From Candidatus Heimdallarchaeota archaeon (GTDB lineage Archaea; Asgardarchaeota; Heimdallarchaeia; Hodarchaeales; LC-3): a stretch of DNA of 18,236 nt. Where the stretch lies: assembly GCA_027364495.1 (NCBI GenBank), contig DAHXPE010000454.1:1-18236 (forward strand). The letters run 5' to 3'. Shown here piece by piece: positions 7,645 to 14,271 of the stretch. The notes below the pieces were generated by a model. The model searched no databases, had not been told where the DNA came from, and saw nothing but the letters and a program-made list of their open reading frames with translations. The translations under genes and the position numbers were made by a program. Numbering within the stretch: position 1 is the first letter of the stretch; every line of letters begins with the position of its first letter.

Positions 7645-8859
7645 ATGACATCTTTAACTCAATCAATTGAGGAAAAATGTGGAATTTGGTCCTACCATAA
7701 TAATTTTTTTCAGCATTTTCCATTTCAATTAAATAAGCACATTCCAGAAAATTTCATTGTGAATGAAATTTTAAATAATAAGACCATCATGGAACCACTG
7801 GCAAATTTTGGGAGGGAAGAAAAAGGTTTATTTATTCATTGTGTTTTAAAGAAAAAATTGATTGATACCCCCGGTGCAATCAAGATATTATCAAAGGAAT
7901 TACATGTACCTAATGATTGGATAGGTTATGCTGGTTTAAAAGATGCTCAGGGAATTACTTTTCAACGGATAAGTATTTTTAACACTCAAATTGAGAACCT
8001 TCAAAAACTCTTCTTTACAAATTTTTCTTTATTTAATTTTACTCGCAAAAAGTATGAAGTTAATTTAGGAGATTTATGGGGAAATCGATTTACTATTACT
8101 TTAAATCCTAGGAGCTTAAATATTGATGAATCAATCTTTATAAATGAAATAAAAGAAAGAATTCAGGAATTGGATAAATTTAGTTTTCCTAACTACTTTG
8201 GTTTGCAGAGGTTTGGAACGAATCGTCCTGTTTCACATCAAATTGGAAAATATTTACTACGTAAAGATTTTGAATCAGCTGTTAAAACTTATTTAACATA
8301 TACCTCGGCGTTTGAAAATGAAAAACTCTCTCTATTAAGAAATACCTTATCAATCGACTGGGATTATAAAAGATTTCGAGAAAATATTCCAAAGAATTAT
8401 AATTATGAAATTATTATGGCAAGATCCCTAGAAAAATATCCAAACAATTATTTTAGAGCTTTTAATGAAATTCCTCTTCGAATGAAAAAATTCTTTATTA
8501 GTAGCTATCAATCATATATTTTTAATGAATTATTATCGAAATATTTAAGCAATTTTCAAATGGATGAAAAAATAATTACTGAATTACCACTTATTTCACA
8601 GAATGCAGATTTTTCAACATTTCCTGATTATTTACAGAATTATTTAATGTATTTATTAAAAAAGGATGAAATAGATTTAAAGAATTTTAAAGATCTTAAT
8701 ATTTATTTTAAATCTTCTAAAAAACAGTTAAGAAAAACTTTTATTTCGCTTACAGATTATAATTATCAAATAAATAATAATAATCTCATTTTATCATTTT
8801 CCTTACCTAAATCAAGTTATGCAACGATGATAATACGTGAGATTACCAGGGAAAATTAA
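7645..8859 (+). CDS. truD: tRNA pseudouridine synthase TruD
   Basis: TruD-family enzymes isomerise uridine to pseudouridine, classically at tRNA position 13. The 404-residue protein carries the family motifs in order: a PENFIVNEI segment (34-42) resembling the 'PEDFxVxE' start of the fold; GYAGLKDAQGITFQ (94-107) with the presumed catalytic Asp at residue 100; NYFGLQRFGTNRPVS (183-197); a central TRUD insertion domain; SYQSYIFNELLS (about 289-300); and the C-terminal LPKSSYATMIIREI. Length is normal for archaeal members. The ATG at 7645 lies one base after a GGGG, an unusually tight SD spacing; it probably forms a two-gene unit with rpl11. It ends 22 nt from the convergent downstream gene. 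Confidence 0.95.
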   Translation: MTSLTQSIEEKCGIWSYHNNFFQHFPFQLNKHIPENFIVNEILNNKTIMEPLANFGREEKGLFIHCVLKKKLIDTPGAIKILSKELHVPNDWIGYAGLKDAQGITFQRISIFNTQIENLQKLFFTNFSLFNFTRKKYEVNLGDLWGNRFTITLNPRSLNIDESIFINEIKERIQELDKFSFPNYFGLQRFGTNRPVSHQIGKYLLRKDFESAVKTYLTYTSAFENEKLSLLRNTLSIDWDYKRFRENIPKNYNYEIIMARSLEKYPNNYFRAFNEIPLRMKKFFISSYQSYIFNELLSKYLSNFQMDEKIITELPLISQNADFSTFPDYLQNYLMYLLKKDEIDLKNFKDLNIYFKSSKKQLRKTFISLTDYNYQINNNNLILSFSLPKSSYATMIIREITREN

Positions 8860-8881
8860 AAAATTTGATATAAAATTGAAA

Positions 8882-9343
8882 TTATTTAAATTTGTATATA
8901 CCGTTCTCTAATTTACCCTCAACCTCTTTGCGTTTTATTAATAATTCAGTAGCTTTCTGGACAGCAACGACAGTTAAACCAATGTGTCGAGCTATATCCT
9001 CAATAGCGATATCACTTTTTTGAGATTGGAGCATTTCAAGGAGCAATTCTTTTTTTGATTTCCCAGAAACTTCATCATCGCTTTTTATTTTCTTCATAGC
9101 TGCCTTAATATTCTTTCCACAACGTGGACAGTCGAATGAACCCATTACAGTTAAAGTGATTCTTCCTTCTTTATCAGGTAAGGGGCTTGTTAGAGTCCAT
9201 GTGCTTGATGGTGGGTGTTCTTTTGGATTTACAACCTGACCACAACTTTTACAGCTAATCGCTACATCTTTTTCTTTGGTTTTTGTTCTTTTTTTTCTTG
9301 TTTTTGTCTCTGGGACCTCTAATTCATCATCTGAATCGTCCAT
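8882..9343 (-). CDS. Zinc-ribbon plus winged-helix protein, function unknown
   Basis: I do not recognise a named family. The 153-residue product has four visible parts: an acidic N-terminus (DDSDDELEVPE), a Lys/Arg-rich linker (TRKKRTKTKEK, about 15-25), a zinc-ribbon-like domain with CKSC (31-34) and CPRC (72-75) bracketing a beta-rich stretch (STWTLTSPLP, RITLTVMGSF), and a C-terminal helix-turn-helix/winged-helix segment (about 97-153: KKELLLEMLQ, IEDIARHIGLTVVAVQKATELL, then a wing EVEGKLENGIYKFK). The layout suggests a nucleic-acid-binding protein, perhaps a transcription factor or chromatin-associated protein. The ATG at 9343 has GGAG about 9 nt upstream. It is convergent with truD and lies 148 nt downstream of rfcS in the same direction. 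Confidence 0.8.
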   Translation of the reverse strand: MDDSDDELEVPETKTRKKRTKTKEKDVAISCKSCGQVVNPKEHPPSSTWTLTSPLPDKEGRITLTVMGSFDCPRCGKNIKAAMKKIKSDDEVSGKSKKELLLEMLQSQKSDIAIEDIARHIGLTVVAVQKATELLIKRKEVEGKLENGIYKFK

Positions 9344-9491
9344 TTTTTATTCTCCGAGAAATTTTCCTTGTAAATACCTGAATCTATTTGATACAATTTT
9401 CAAATTTTTATTTTATTAATTTTGATTTGTTAATGAATTTTAAGTTTCTTATAAAAAAATTTGTAAATTATTCTTTTGTTTTTATATTGAA

Positions 9492-10451
9492 TTATTGTAT
9501 TGAAAGGATAGAAATAAATTGAGATAGCAAATATGTGAGTTGAATTTCTTCATTTGCCCCTTCTGTTAATCTAAAATCTATTTCACTTACGGTCTTTATC
9601 ATTTCTATTAGTTGTCTATTTTCTATATTTTGTTCTTTCAATAAAGTTGAATTTATCTGTCCTATTAGATCTTTTCCAGAAATTCCAACAGTATATAATA
9701 ATGAACGTAATTTTGATCTTGCTTCTTGAAATCCGCTCATTTTTTTATTAATCAGAATTGAAATAATTTTCTTTACTTCGTTAGGATCTGCTTTGCCAGC
9801 TATATCATTAACAATATCTTCTGTAATATTACTTGAGAGAATTGCACATGCTTGTAATAAGTTTAATAATTGACGCATATCACCGTTACATATTTCAATA
9901 AGTGATTTGATAGCGTCTTCAGTTGCCGAAATGGATTCAGATTTACAAATTCTTAATGTTTTTTCTTGAATTAATTTATCAGAAATAGGCCTAAACCTGA
10001 AAACTGCGGTTCTCGATTGAATTGGTGGAATAATTTTACTGGAATAATTTGCTATTAGAATAAATCTAATTTTTTTATATTTTTCCATGGTTCTTCTTAA
10101 TGCCTGTTGTGCATCAGCAGTCATATTGTCTGCCTCATCAAGGACAAGTATTCTAAAAGGTGCTCCCGCTGAAGGAGCTATACTGGCATAATTTTTTATA
10201 TCTTCCCTAACAATCTTAATTCCTCTTTCATCACTTGCATTTAATTCCTTATAATTTTCTGAAAAACTATCACCAAATATGTCTCTAGCAAGAGCAAGAG
10301 CAGAAGAAGTTTTTCCAACTCCTGCAGGACCGGCAAATAAGAAATGAGGCATCTTATTTTTTTCATGTACAAAAGCCTGAAGTCTGTTTATAATATGATC
10401 TTGACCTAAAACATCTGATAATGATTTTGGCCTGTATTTTTCTACCCACAT
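9492..10451 (-). CDS. rfcS: Replication factor C small subunit
   Basis: RfcS is the repeated AAA+ subunit of the archaeal clamp loader that opens and loads PCNA. From the ATG at 10451 the product is 319 residues starting MWVEKYRPKSLSDVLGQ, exactly the family N-terminus and length. Seen: Walker A GPAGVGKT (41-48), LNASDERGI (70-78), Walker B LVLDEADNM (102-110), sensor-1 ANYSSKII (134-141), and SRTAVFRF (146-153) where the box VII motif is normally SRC; the arginine finger Arg is kept. The frame is open 33 codons further upstream, but that extension is Asn/Phe/Ile-rich non-coding-like sequence. No intein is present. The gene stands alone; the large RFC subunit is not in the window. Confidence 0.96.
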   Translation of the reverse strand: MWVEKYRPKSLSDVLGQDHIINRLQAFVHEKNKMPHFLFAGPAGVGKTSSALALARDIFGDSFSENYKELNASDERGIKIVREDIKNYASIAPSAGAPFRILVLDEADNMTADAQQALRRTMEKYKKIRFILIANYSSKIIPPIQSRTAVFRFRPISDKLIQEKTLRICKSESISATEDAIKSLIEICNGDMRQLLNLLQACAILSSNITEDIVNDIAGKADPNEVKKIISILINKKMSGFQEARSKLRSLLYTVGISGKDLIGQINSTLLKEQNIENRQLIEMIKTVSEIDFRLTEGANEEIQLTYLLSQFISILSIQ

Positions 10452-10846
10452 CACGATTTTTTCAACCAAATTTTTTACAGTATTTAATTCATAATCAAAA
10501 TCAATTTTTATTTCAAAGAATATAAATAAATTAGTTATTTTAAAGTTCAAATTTAATAAATTATATTAATTCTTTTTAATTGTATTCTAAATAGCTTTTA
10601 TCAAAATTCTCTTAAAAAAATATTATCTTAACGTAAGAAATATTCTTTAAAATTTATTTTATATAATATAAAATCTATTTTGTCATTTTAATTACTATTC
10701 AGAAATTTGATTTCATTATATCTTTAGGAAAATATTATTTCGTAATTTGTAGTTAGTGAAAATATTTTTATAAAAAGAATTTTTTTTAATGTATTTGTAG
10801 TTTAAAAAAAAAATTTCTTAATTTATTCTTGGAGATTTTATTTAAA
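10452..10846. other. AT-rich divergent intergenic region between rfcS and a small membrane-protein gene
   Basis: About 395 nt with no plausible gene. It holds the promoters for rfcS (minus) and the small membrane protein (plus). TATA-like elements are seen around 10655-10675 and at 10765-10777 (TTTTTATAAAAAG). No structured RNA is visible. Confidence 0.5.
10765..10777 (+). promoter_or_regulatory. Candidate TATA box for the small membrane-protein gene
   Basis: TTTTTATAAAAAG lies about 70 nt upstream of the ATG at 10847, which would place transcription start near 10800. It is the best TATA-like match close to the gene, but the region is so AT-rich that this is only a suggestion. Confidence 0.35.
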
Positions 10847-11161
10847 ATGAGTAAAGATAAAATTTATGGGGCATTTATCGCCTTATTATTCTTTGTAATT
10901 TTACTTTTCTATATATACGTTGTTTTTATTCCAGTAACTTTGCCTTTTATTGGCATTAAGTTAGCAGATGCCTCTTGGGCCTTGAATAATCCAACTTGGA
11001 CACAATTTTTCATAATGCTTCCAGTTTTTGGTGGTGTAGCCTTATTTAGCTTTATATTTATTTGGATTGGTTACACTATGGCAACAACTCCTCCGCCAGA
11101 ACCCATTGATTTAGACAGCTTAGATTTAGACGATGATGAAGAAGAAGCTAAAACTACCTAA
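10847..11161 (+). CDS. Small two-TM membrane protein with acidic C-terminal tail, unknown function
   Basis: No family is recognised. The 104-residue product begins MSKDKIYG, has a first membrane helix (about 9-32), a short loop with Trp-rich LADASWALNNPTWTQ (39-53), a second helix (about 54-79), and then a cytosol-like tail with a Pro segment (TPPPEP, 81-86) followed by a strongly acidic end (LDSLDLDDDEEE). The frame also opens at TTG 10829, but that overlaps the GGAG SD (10831-10834), so the ATG at 10847 is chosen. Strong amino-acid patterning (two clean helices, charged ends) argues that this is a real gene. The neighbours, rfcS divergent and another small membrane protein downstream, give no functional hint. 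Confidence 0.75.
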   Translation: MSKDKIYGAFIALLFFVILLFYIYVVFIPVTLPFIGIKLADASWALNNPTWTQFFIMLPVFGGVALFSFIFIWIGYTMATTPPPEPIDLDSLDLDDDEEEAKTT

Positions 11162-11202
11162 TTTTTTAAAGGTATTTTAATAATTTTTTTTTAATAATAT
11201 TA

Positions 11203-11233
11203 TTCATAATAGTAAATAAATACTATTTATGAA
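11203..11233 (+). repeat. Inverted repeat upstream of the small prepilin-like gene
   Basis: TTCATAATAGTA (11203-11214) and TACTATTTATGAA (11221-11233) are complementary except for one bulged base, with a 6-nt loop. It lies about 20 nt upstream of a TATA-like ATTATATAT (11255-11263) that suits the gene starting at 11309. It may be an operator; no T-run follows, so a terminator role is less likely. Confidence 0.45.
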
Positions 11234-11308
11234 CAGGGGAGTGAATTTAAAACTATTATATATCTCTTCTTACAAATATTAATAAAACAACATATAGGAT
11301 TGATGATA

Positions 11309-11554
11309 ATGTTTAATATTAATAATTTTAAAAAGAAAAAAAGAGCATCTCCTTTTATTGAAGAAGGTATATTGATAGTATTTGGACTATTCATATTTCT
11401 GATCATACTTGGAAGTATAAATCAGATTTTAAATTGGTTTATTTCGTTTTCAGAAAAAATATTCAATAATATAAAAAGCAATATTCCATTTGTAGGAACC
11501 TATCTAGGATTGCCAGACGGCTTTTTCCAGCTGTATTTTAACAACTTTGTGTGA
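11309..11554 (+). CDS. Small single-TM protein with type IV prepilin-like N-terminus, hypothetical
   Basis: The 81-residue product starts MFNINNFKKKKRASPFIEEG, then one hydrophobic segment of about 20-24 residues (GILIVFGLFIF onwards) and an amphipathic region. The N-terminus fits archaeal class III (prepilin peptidase) signal peptides: a run of basic residues, Arg-Ala before a possible cut, Ser-Pro after it, and Glu at mature position 5 ahead of the hydrophobic stretch. A plain single-pass membrane anchor is the alternative. The ATG at 11309 is preferred because AGGA (11296-11299) is 9 nt upstream; TTG 11300 and ATG 11303 are in the same frame. The last 51 nt overlap the 3' end of rpl34e on the other strand. 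No pilus or archaellum genes are nearby. Confidence 0.6.
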   Translation: MFNINNFKKKKRASPFIEEGILIVFGLFIFLIILGSINQILNWFISFSEKIFNNIKSNIPFVGTYLGLPDGFFQLYFNNFV

Positions 11555-11773
11555 GTAGGTTCCACCGTATTTTCTATTAGGTCGTTTTTTGGATTTACTT
11601 AACTTGTTAAATTCATTAACTGTTTTCTTGGGGATACCATTTAAAATGGCACCGGATTTTCCACAAAAATGACCTCTTGGATTGCTTTTCTCCAAATGAA
11701 CATTAAGATTAGTTCCAGGAGTTTTTTTGAAAACTTTCTTTTTACTGTGTGATTTAAAACTTGTTTTAGTCAT
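11504..11773 (-). CDS. rpl34e: Large ribosomal subunit protein eL34, zinc-site degenerate
   Basis: The 89-residue product shows L34e signatures: an N-terminal basic region with KKTPGTNLNVHLEK where the family has RTPGGRTVIHFE, an LNGIP motif matching LxGVP, and KLSKSKKRPNRKYGG matching KLPKTKKRPxRPYGG. Canonical archaeal L34e binds zinc through two CxxC pairs. Here the first pair reads CGKS (residues 37-40) and the second site reads YSHK, so three of four cysteines are missing. The ATG at 11773 has GTGA five bases upstream; the in-frame GTG at 11782 is that SD itself. It is the third gene of the secY-EMC3-like-rpl34e unit, matching the secY-adk-DUF106-L34e order of other archaea. Its end is overlapped antisense by a small plus-strand ORF. 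Confidence 0.9.
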   Translation of the reverse strand: MTKTSFKSHSKKKVFKKTPGTNLNVHLEKSNPRGHFCGKSGAILNGIPKKTVNEFNKLSKSKKRPNRKYGGTYSHKVVKIQLEKAVWQS

Positions 11774-11792
11774 ATTTTTCACTTTATTAAGA

Positions 11793-12482
11793 TTAATCAG
11801 GCATTAATCCTGCAACTTTTGTAATCAGACTGTTGAGAACAACGTTAATTATTACATACCATCCGACATACGTTGGTGTGTAATGTAGATTTGGATTTTC
11901 TACACATAATTTTTGATATCCACCTAAATTATTCCATTGCGTACTATTTAACTGCGAAGGACTAGTGATCGGCCCAGAAATATGTAAACTATTTGGAATT
12001 GCGGTATTTCTTTGATATGCACAATTGTAACCAAATTGAAAAATAGCGGTTTCTGGGAGATCAAATGGAATATTTGCAACTAAATTTTGATTATTAGTTT
12101 TTGTATTATTATAATATGCATTAAGTGAGAAGAAAATTAATATCAATGGTAAGAACGTAAATAACATTGGTTTCATTCTCATTTTCATTAATTCAGATTG
12201 CATCCTTTGAAAAGTAGCTTTTTGATTTTCCAGTTTCTTTTTCAAGATAGGATCTTGAGAACGCATAGCTTTTCGTTGCAATTTTGAATATTCTTTGGTC
12301 TTCTTCGTATAAAGTTTAAGTTTTTTCAAATCAATGAATTTTCTCGAAATAATTGTTGATAAAACGGTAATCGCAGTTGCAACAAGAATTATGAAAATAC
12401 TACTACCAGGAGGATTATGCGGTGCTATATAGGATAAAAATCCGTCTACGATATTTGTAATTGAACTGACTATGTCTTGCAT
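11793..12482 (-). CDS. EMC3/TMCO1-like DUF106 membrane protein (Oxa1 superfamily)
   Basis: DUF106 proteins are the archaeal Oxa1-superfamily members related to eukaryotic EMC3 and TMCO1 and are thought to insert membrane proteins together with the ribosome and SecY. The 229-residue product has the three-TM layout: TM1 about 28-46, a long basic coiled-coil hairpin (about 50-103, rich in Lys/Arg/Gln), TM2 about 105-120, and TM3 about 206-222. With the N-terminus outside, the coiled coil would be cytosolic and the 85-residue loop between TM2 and TM3 outside; that loop holds two cysteines (154 and 193), a possible disulfide. The ATG at 12482 follows the secY stop by 9 nt and uses an AGGGA that overlaps that stop, which suggests translational coupling. 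Family assignment is from topology, coiled coil and gene order. Confidence 0.88.
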   Translation of the reverse strand: MQDIVSSITNIVDGFLSYIAPHNPPGSSIFIILVATAITVLSTIISRKFIDLKKLKLYTKKTKEYSKLQRKAMRSQDPILKKKLENQKATFQRMQSELMKMRMKPMLFTFLPLILIFFSLNAYYNNTKTNNQNLVANIPFDLPETAIFQFGYNCAYQRNTAIPNSLHISGPITSPSQLNSTQWNNLGGYQKLCVENPNLHYTPTYVGWYVIINVVLNSLITKVAGLMPD

Positions 12483-12491
12483 GTTTATTCC

Positions 12492-14006
12492 CTAAATGAT
12501 TCCTAAAAAGTCACGAATAGCTGGATGCATCTCCGCAGCTCTTTCTTTTATTAAAATATCAAAATACTGTCTCATAATTGATACACTTAACAGTATTCCC
12601 GTTCCTGTGCCTAAAGCGCCTAAAAAGTCTGCAAATGCCGCTAATGTACCTATAAACAAACCACCTAAAACAGCAGCAGCCGGAATATACATTTCCAATC
12701 TTTTTTCAATAGTTTTCTTACTCCGACGCCAACCCGGAATCTGCATACCCGCGTCTAATAATTGCTGAGATACATCTTTCGGTCCCATACCAGCAGTTTC
12801 AACCCACATTTTAGAAAAGAATATGGAAAGGATTATCATAGCTGAACCATAGACTATTACTCTTGGTATTGAACTCGTCAATAATGAAAAATTTATTAGA
12901 TTATAATTTGGTGGCGTACCAACTCCGGTTGGAATTACTCCACCTGAACCCCATATTCCACGAGGTGGTGTTAAGAAAAAAACTAATCCGCCAATTGGCT
13001 GTCTTTGACCATTAATAGTTCCAAAAGATCCTAATAATTGAACCAAAGCATTTGTTGGAGCGACATTAGCAAGCATTTGGGCTACGAAATAAATATCGGC
13101 AAAAACTGCAGAAACTAAAATAACAGGTATGTTTGAAGTATAAAGTAATTTAATGGGGTATTTGCCTCTGAAACCTCTATGCTCAGAGTAAGAAACAGGT
13201 ATTTCTACTCTCATACTTTCAAAATAAATAACAAATAAGAATACGATTATTGTCGCTCCAACTGCGACAATACTACCAGTTGGTAATGCAGGTCTTAAGG
13301 CTAATTTTTGTATTGCACCCAATGGTCCATATTTGGGATTAATTGCAAGTTCGAAAAAAGCAGTGAATGTTCCTAAAGGAAGGTTATCTGGTACATTAAT
13401 AGGTGCAAAGTAAAATGAATTCCAAAAAATTTGGGTAGCTACACCTCCAGCGATAAATAAAGAAATACCGGAGCCTAGTCCCCAACCTTTTTGAATCATC
13501 TCATCTAAGAGAATGATTATTATTCCTGCAGCTAATAATTGGGCCATAATTAAAATGATTTTTTGGTTTCCTAGAGAAGCCATTGTTCCATAGGCACCAC
13601 CTATAATGTAAGCAGCTCCTTCAAAAATTGTCATAAAGACAGAAAGCACCTTTTGAGCACCAGTATAAAGAGCTCGCTCTTCAGGATCACCCATATCAAC
13701 ATTAATAATTTTGGATCCTACTAAAATTTGTAAAATCAAACCTGCAGTTACTATTGGTCCAATTCCCAGTTCAGCAAGAGTTCCTCTTTGACTTGCCATA
13801 ATTGTTCTTAAAAATTCAAAAGGGTCCGGTTGTCCTTGCGTAGAAGCTATACCAAAAATTGGAATGGAAGACATTATAAAATAAATTATTAGACAACCAA
13901 AGGTCCATAAAACTTTTTCATTAAATTTTACTTCATTCTTTGGTTTTAGTATTTCTGGTGTAATAGACATAAACGGTCTTAACACCTGTAAAAATTTAGA
14001 TGCCAT
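12492..14006 (-). CDS. secY: Preprotein translocase subunit SecY
   Basis: SecY forms the protein-conducting channel that receives SRP-targeted ribosomes. The product is 504 residues from the ATG at 14006 (an in-frame GTG at 14015 would add three), somewhat longer than many archaeal SecY proteins. Seen: PEILKPKNEVKFNEKVLWT (about 17-35) before TM1; the plug region after SSIPIFGI; LAELGIGPIVTAGLILQILVGSKII (TM2 region); LLDEMIQKGWGLGSGISLFI; the cytosolic loop MRVEIPVSYSEHRGFRGKYPIKLLYTSNIPVIL, which contacts ribosomes in the family; GGLVFFLTPPRG; and the VETAGMGPKDVSQQLLDAGMQIPGWRRS loop. Ten membrane helices are expected. It leads the operon with the EMC3-like and L34e genes; L15, usually upstream in archaea, is absent. 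Confidence 0.97.
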   Translation of the reverse strand: MASKFLQVLRPFMSITPEILKPKNEVKFNEKVLWTFGCLIIYFIMSSIPIFGIASTQGQPDPFEFLRTIMASQRGTLAELGIGPIVTAGLILQILVGSKIINVDMGDPEERALYTGAQKVLSVFMTIFEGAAYIIGGAYGTMASLGNQKIILIMAQLLAAGIIIILLDEMIQKGWGLGSGISLFIAGGVATQIFWNSFYFAPINVPDNLPLGTFTAFFELAINPKYGPLGAIQKLALRPALPTGSIVAVGATIIVFLFVIYFESMRVEIPVSYSEHRGFRGKYPIKLLYTSNIPVILVSAVFADIYFVAQMLANVAPTNALVQLLGSFGTINGQRQPIGGLVFFLTPPRGIWGSGGVIPTGVGTPPNYNLINFSLLTSSIPRVIVYGSAMIILSIFFSKMWVETAGMGPKDVSQQLLDAGMQIPGWRRSKKTIEKRLEMYIPAAAVLGGLFIGTLAAFADFLGALGTGTGILLSVSIMRQYFDILIKERAAEMHPAIRDFLGII

Positions 14007-14271
14007 ATCTAACACTTATCTATATTTTAATTTTGTAACTGCATTCGAAATTATAATTTTAGTTTTCTTTTTTTATGAAATAATTTTATACTGGAAAATC
14101 TCACAATGGATTAATTTTAGTGAAATTTCCAATTTCAAAAAACCATTTCACATCATGATTTGCTTTTTTTATTAAGCTTATATTTGTTTCATTCACTTAC
14201 ATTCAGTTAACATATCGTTATTTATTGATGCCATTATTAATATATTAAAAAAAAAAAAAATTAAAATGAAA
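14007..14271. other. Intergenic region between tRNA-Glu and secY
   Basis: The region should hold the tRNA terminator (14247-14260) and the secY promoter. An inverted pair GTGAAAT/ATTTCAC (14120-14126 and 14145-14151) is visible about 115-145 nt upstream of the secY start. No gene is seen. Confidence 0.5.
14247..14260 (-). terminator. Poly-T tract downstream of tRNA-Glu
   Basis: Fourteen consecutive A on the plus strand are a T14 run on the minus strand, starting 12 nt after the discriminator base of the tRNA. T-rich tracts terminate archaeal transcription, so this probably ends the tRNA transcript and isolates it from secY. Confidence 0.65.

Noticed and set aside
10452..10550. N-terminal extension of RfcS (33 more codons in frame)
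   Set aside because: The canonical MWVEKYRP start is at 10451 and the extension is low-complexity AT-rich sequence without homology.
14247..14260. A14 homopolymer as a sequencing artefact or repeat element
   Set aside because: Its position directly after the tRNA 3' end fits a transcription terminator; exact length may still be uncertain.
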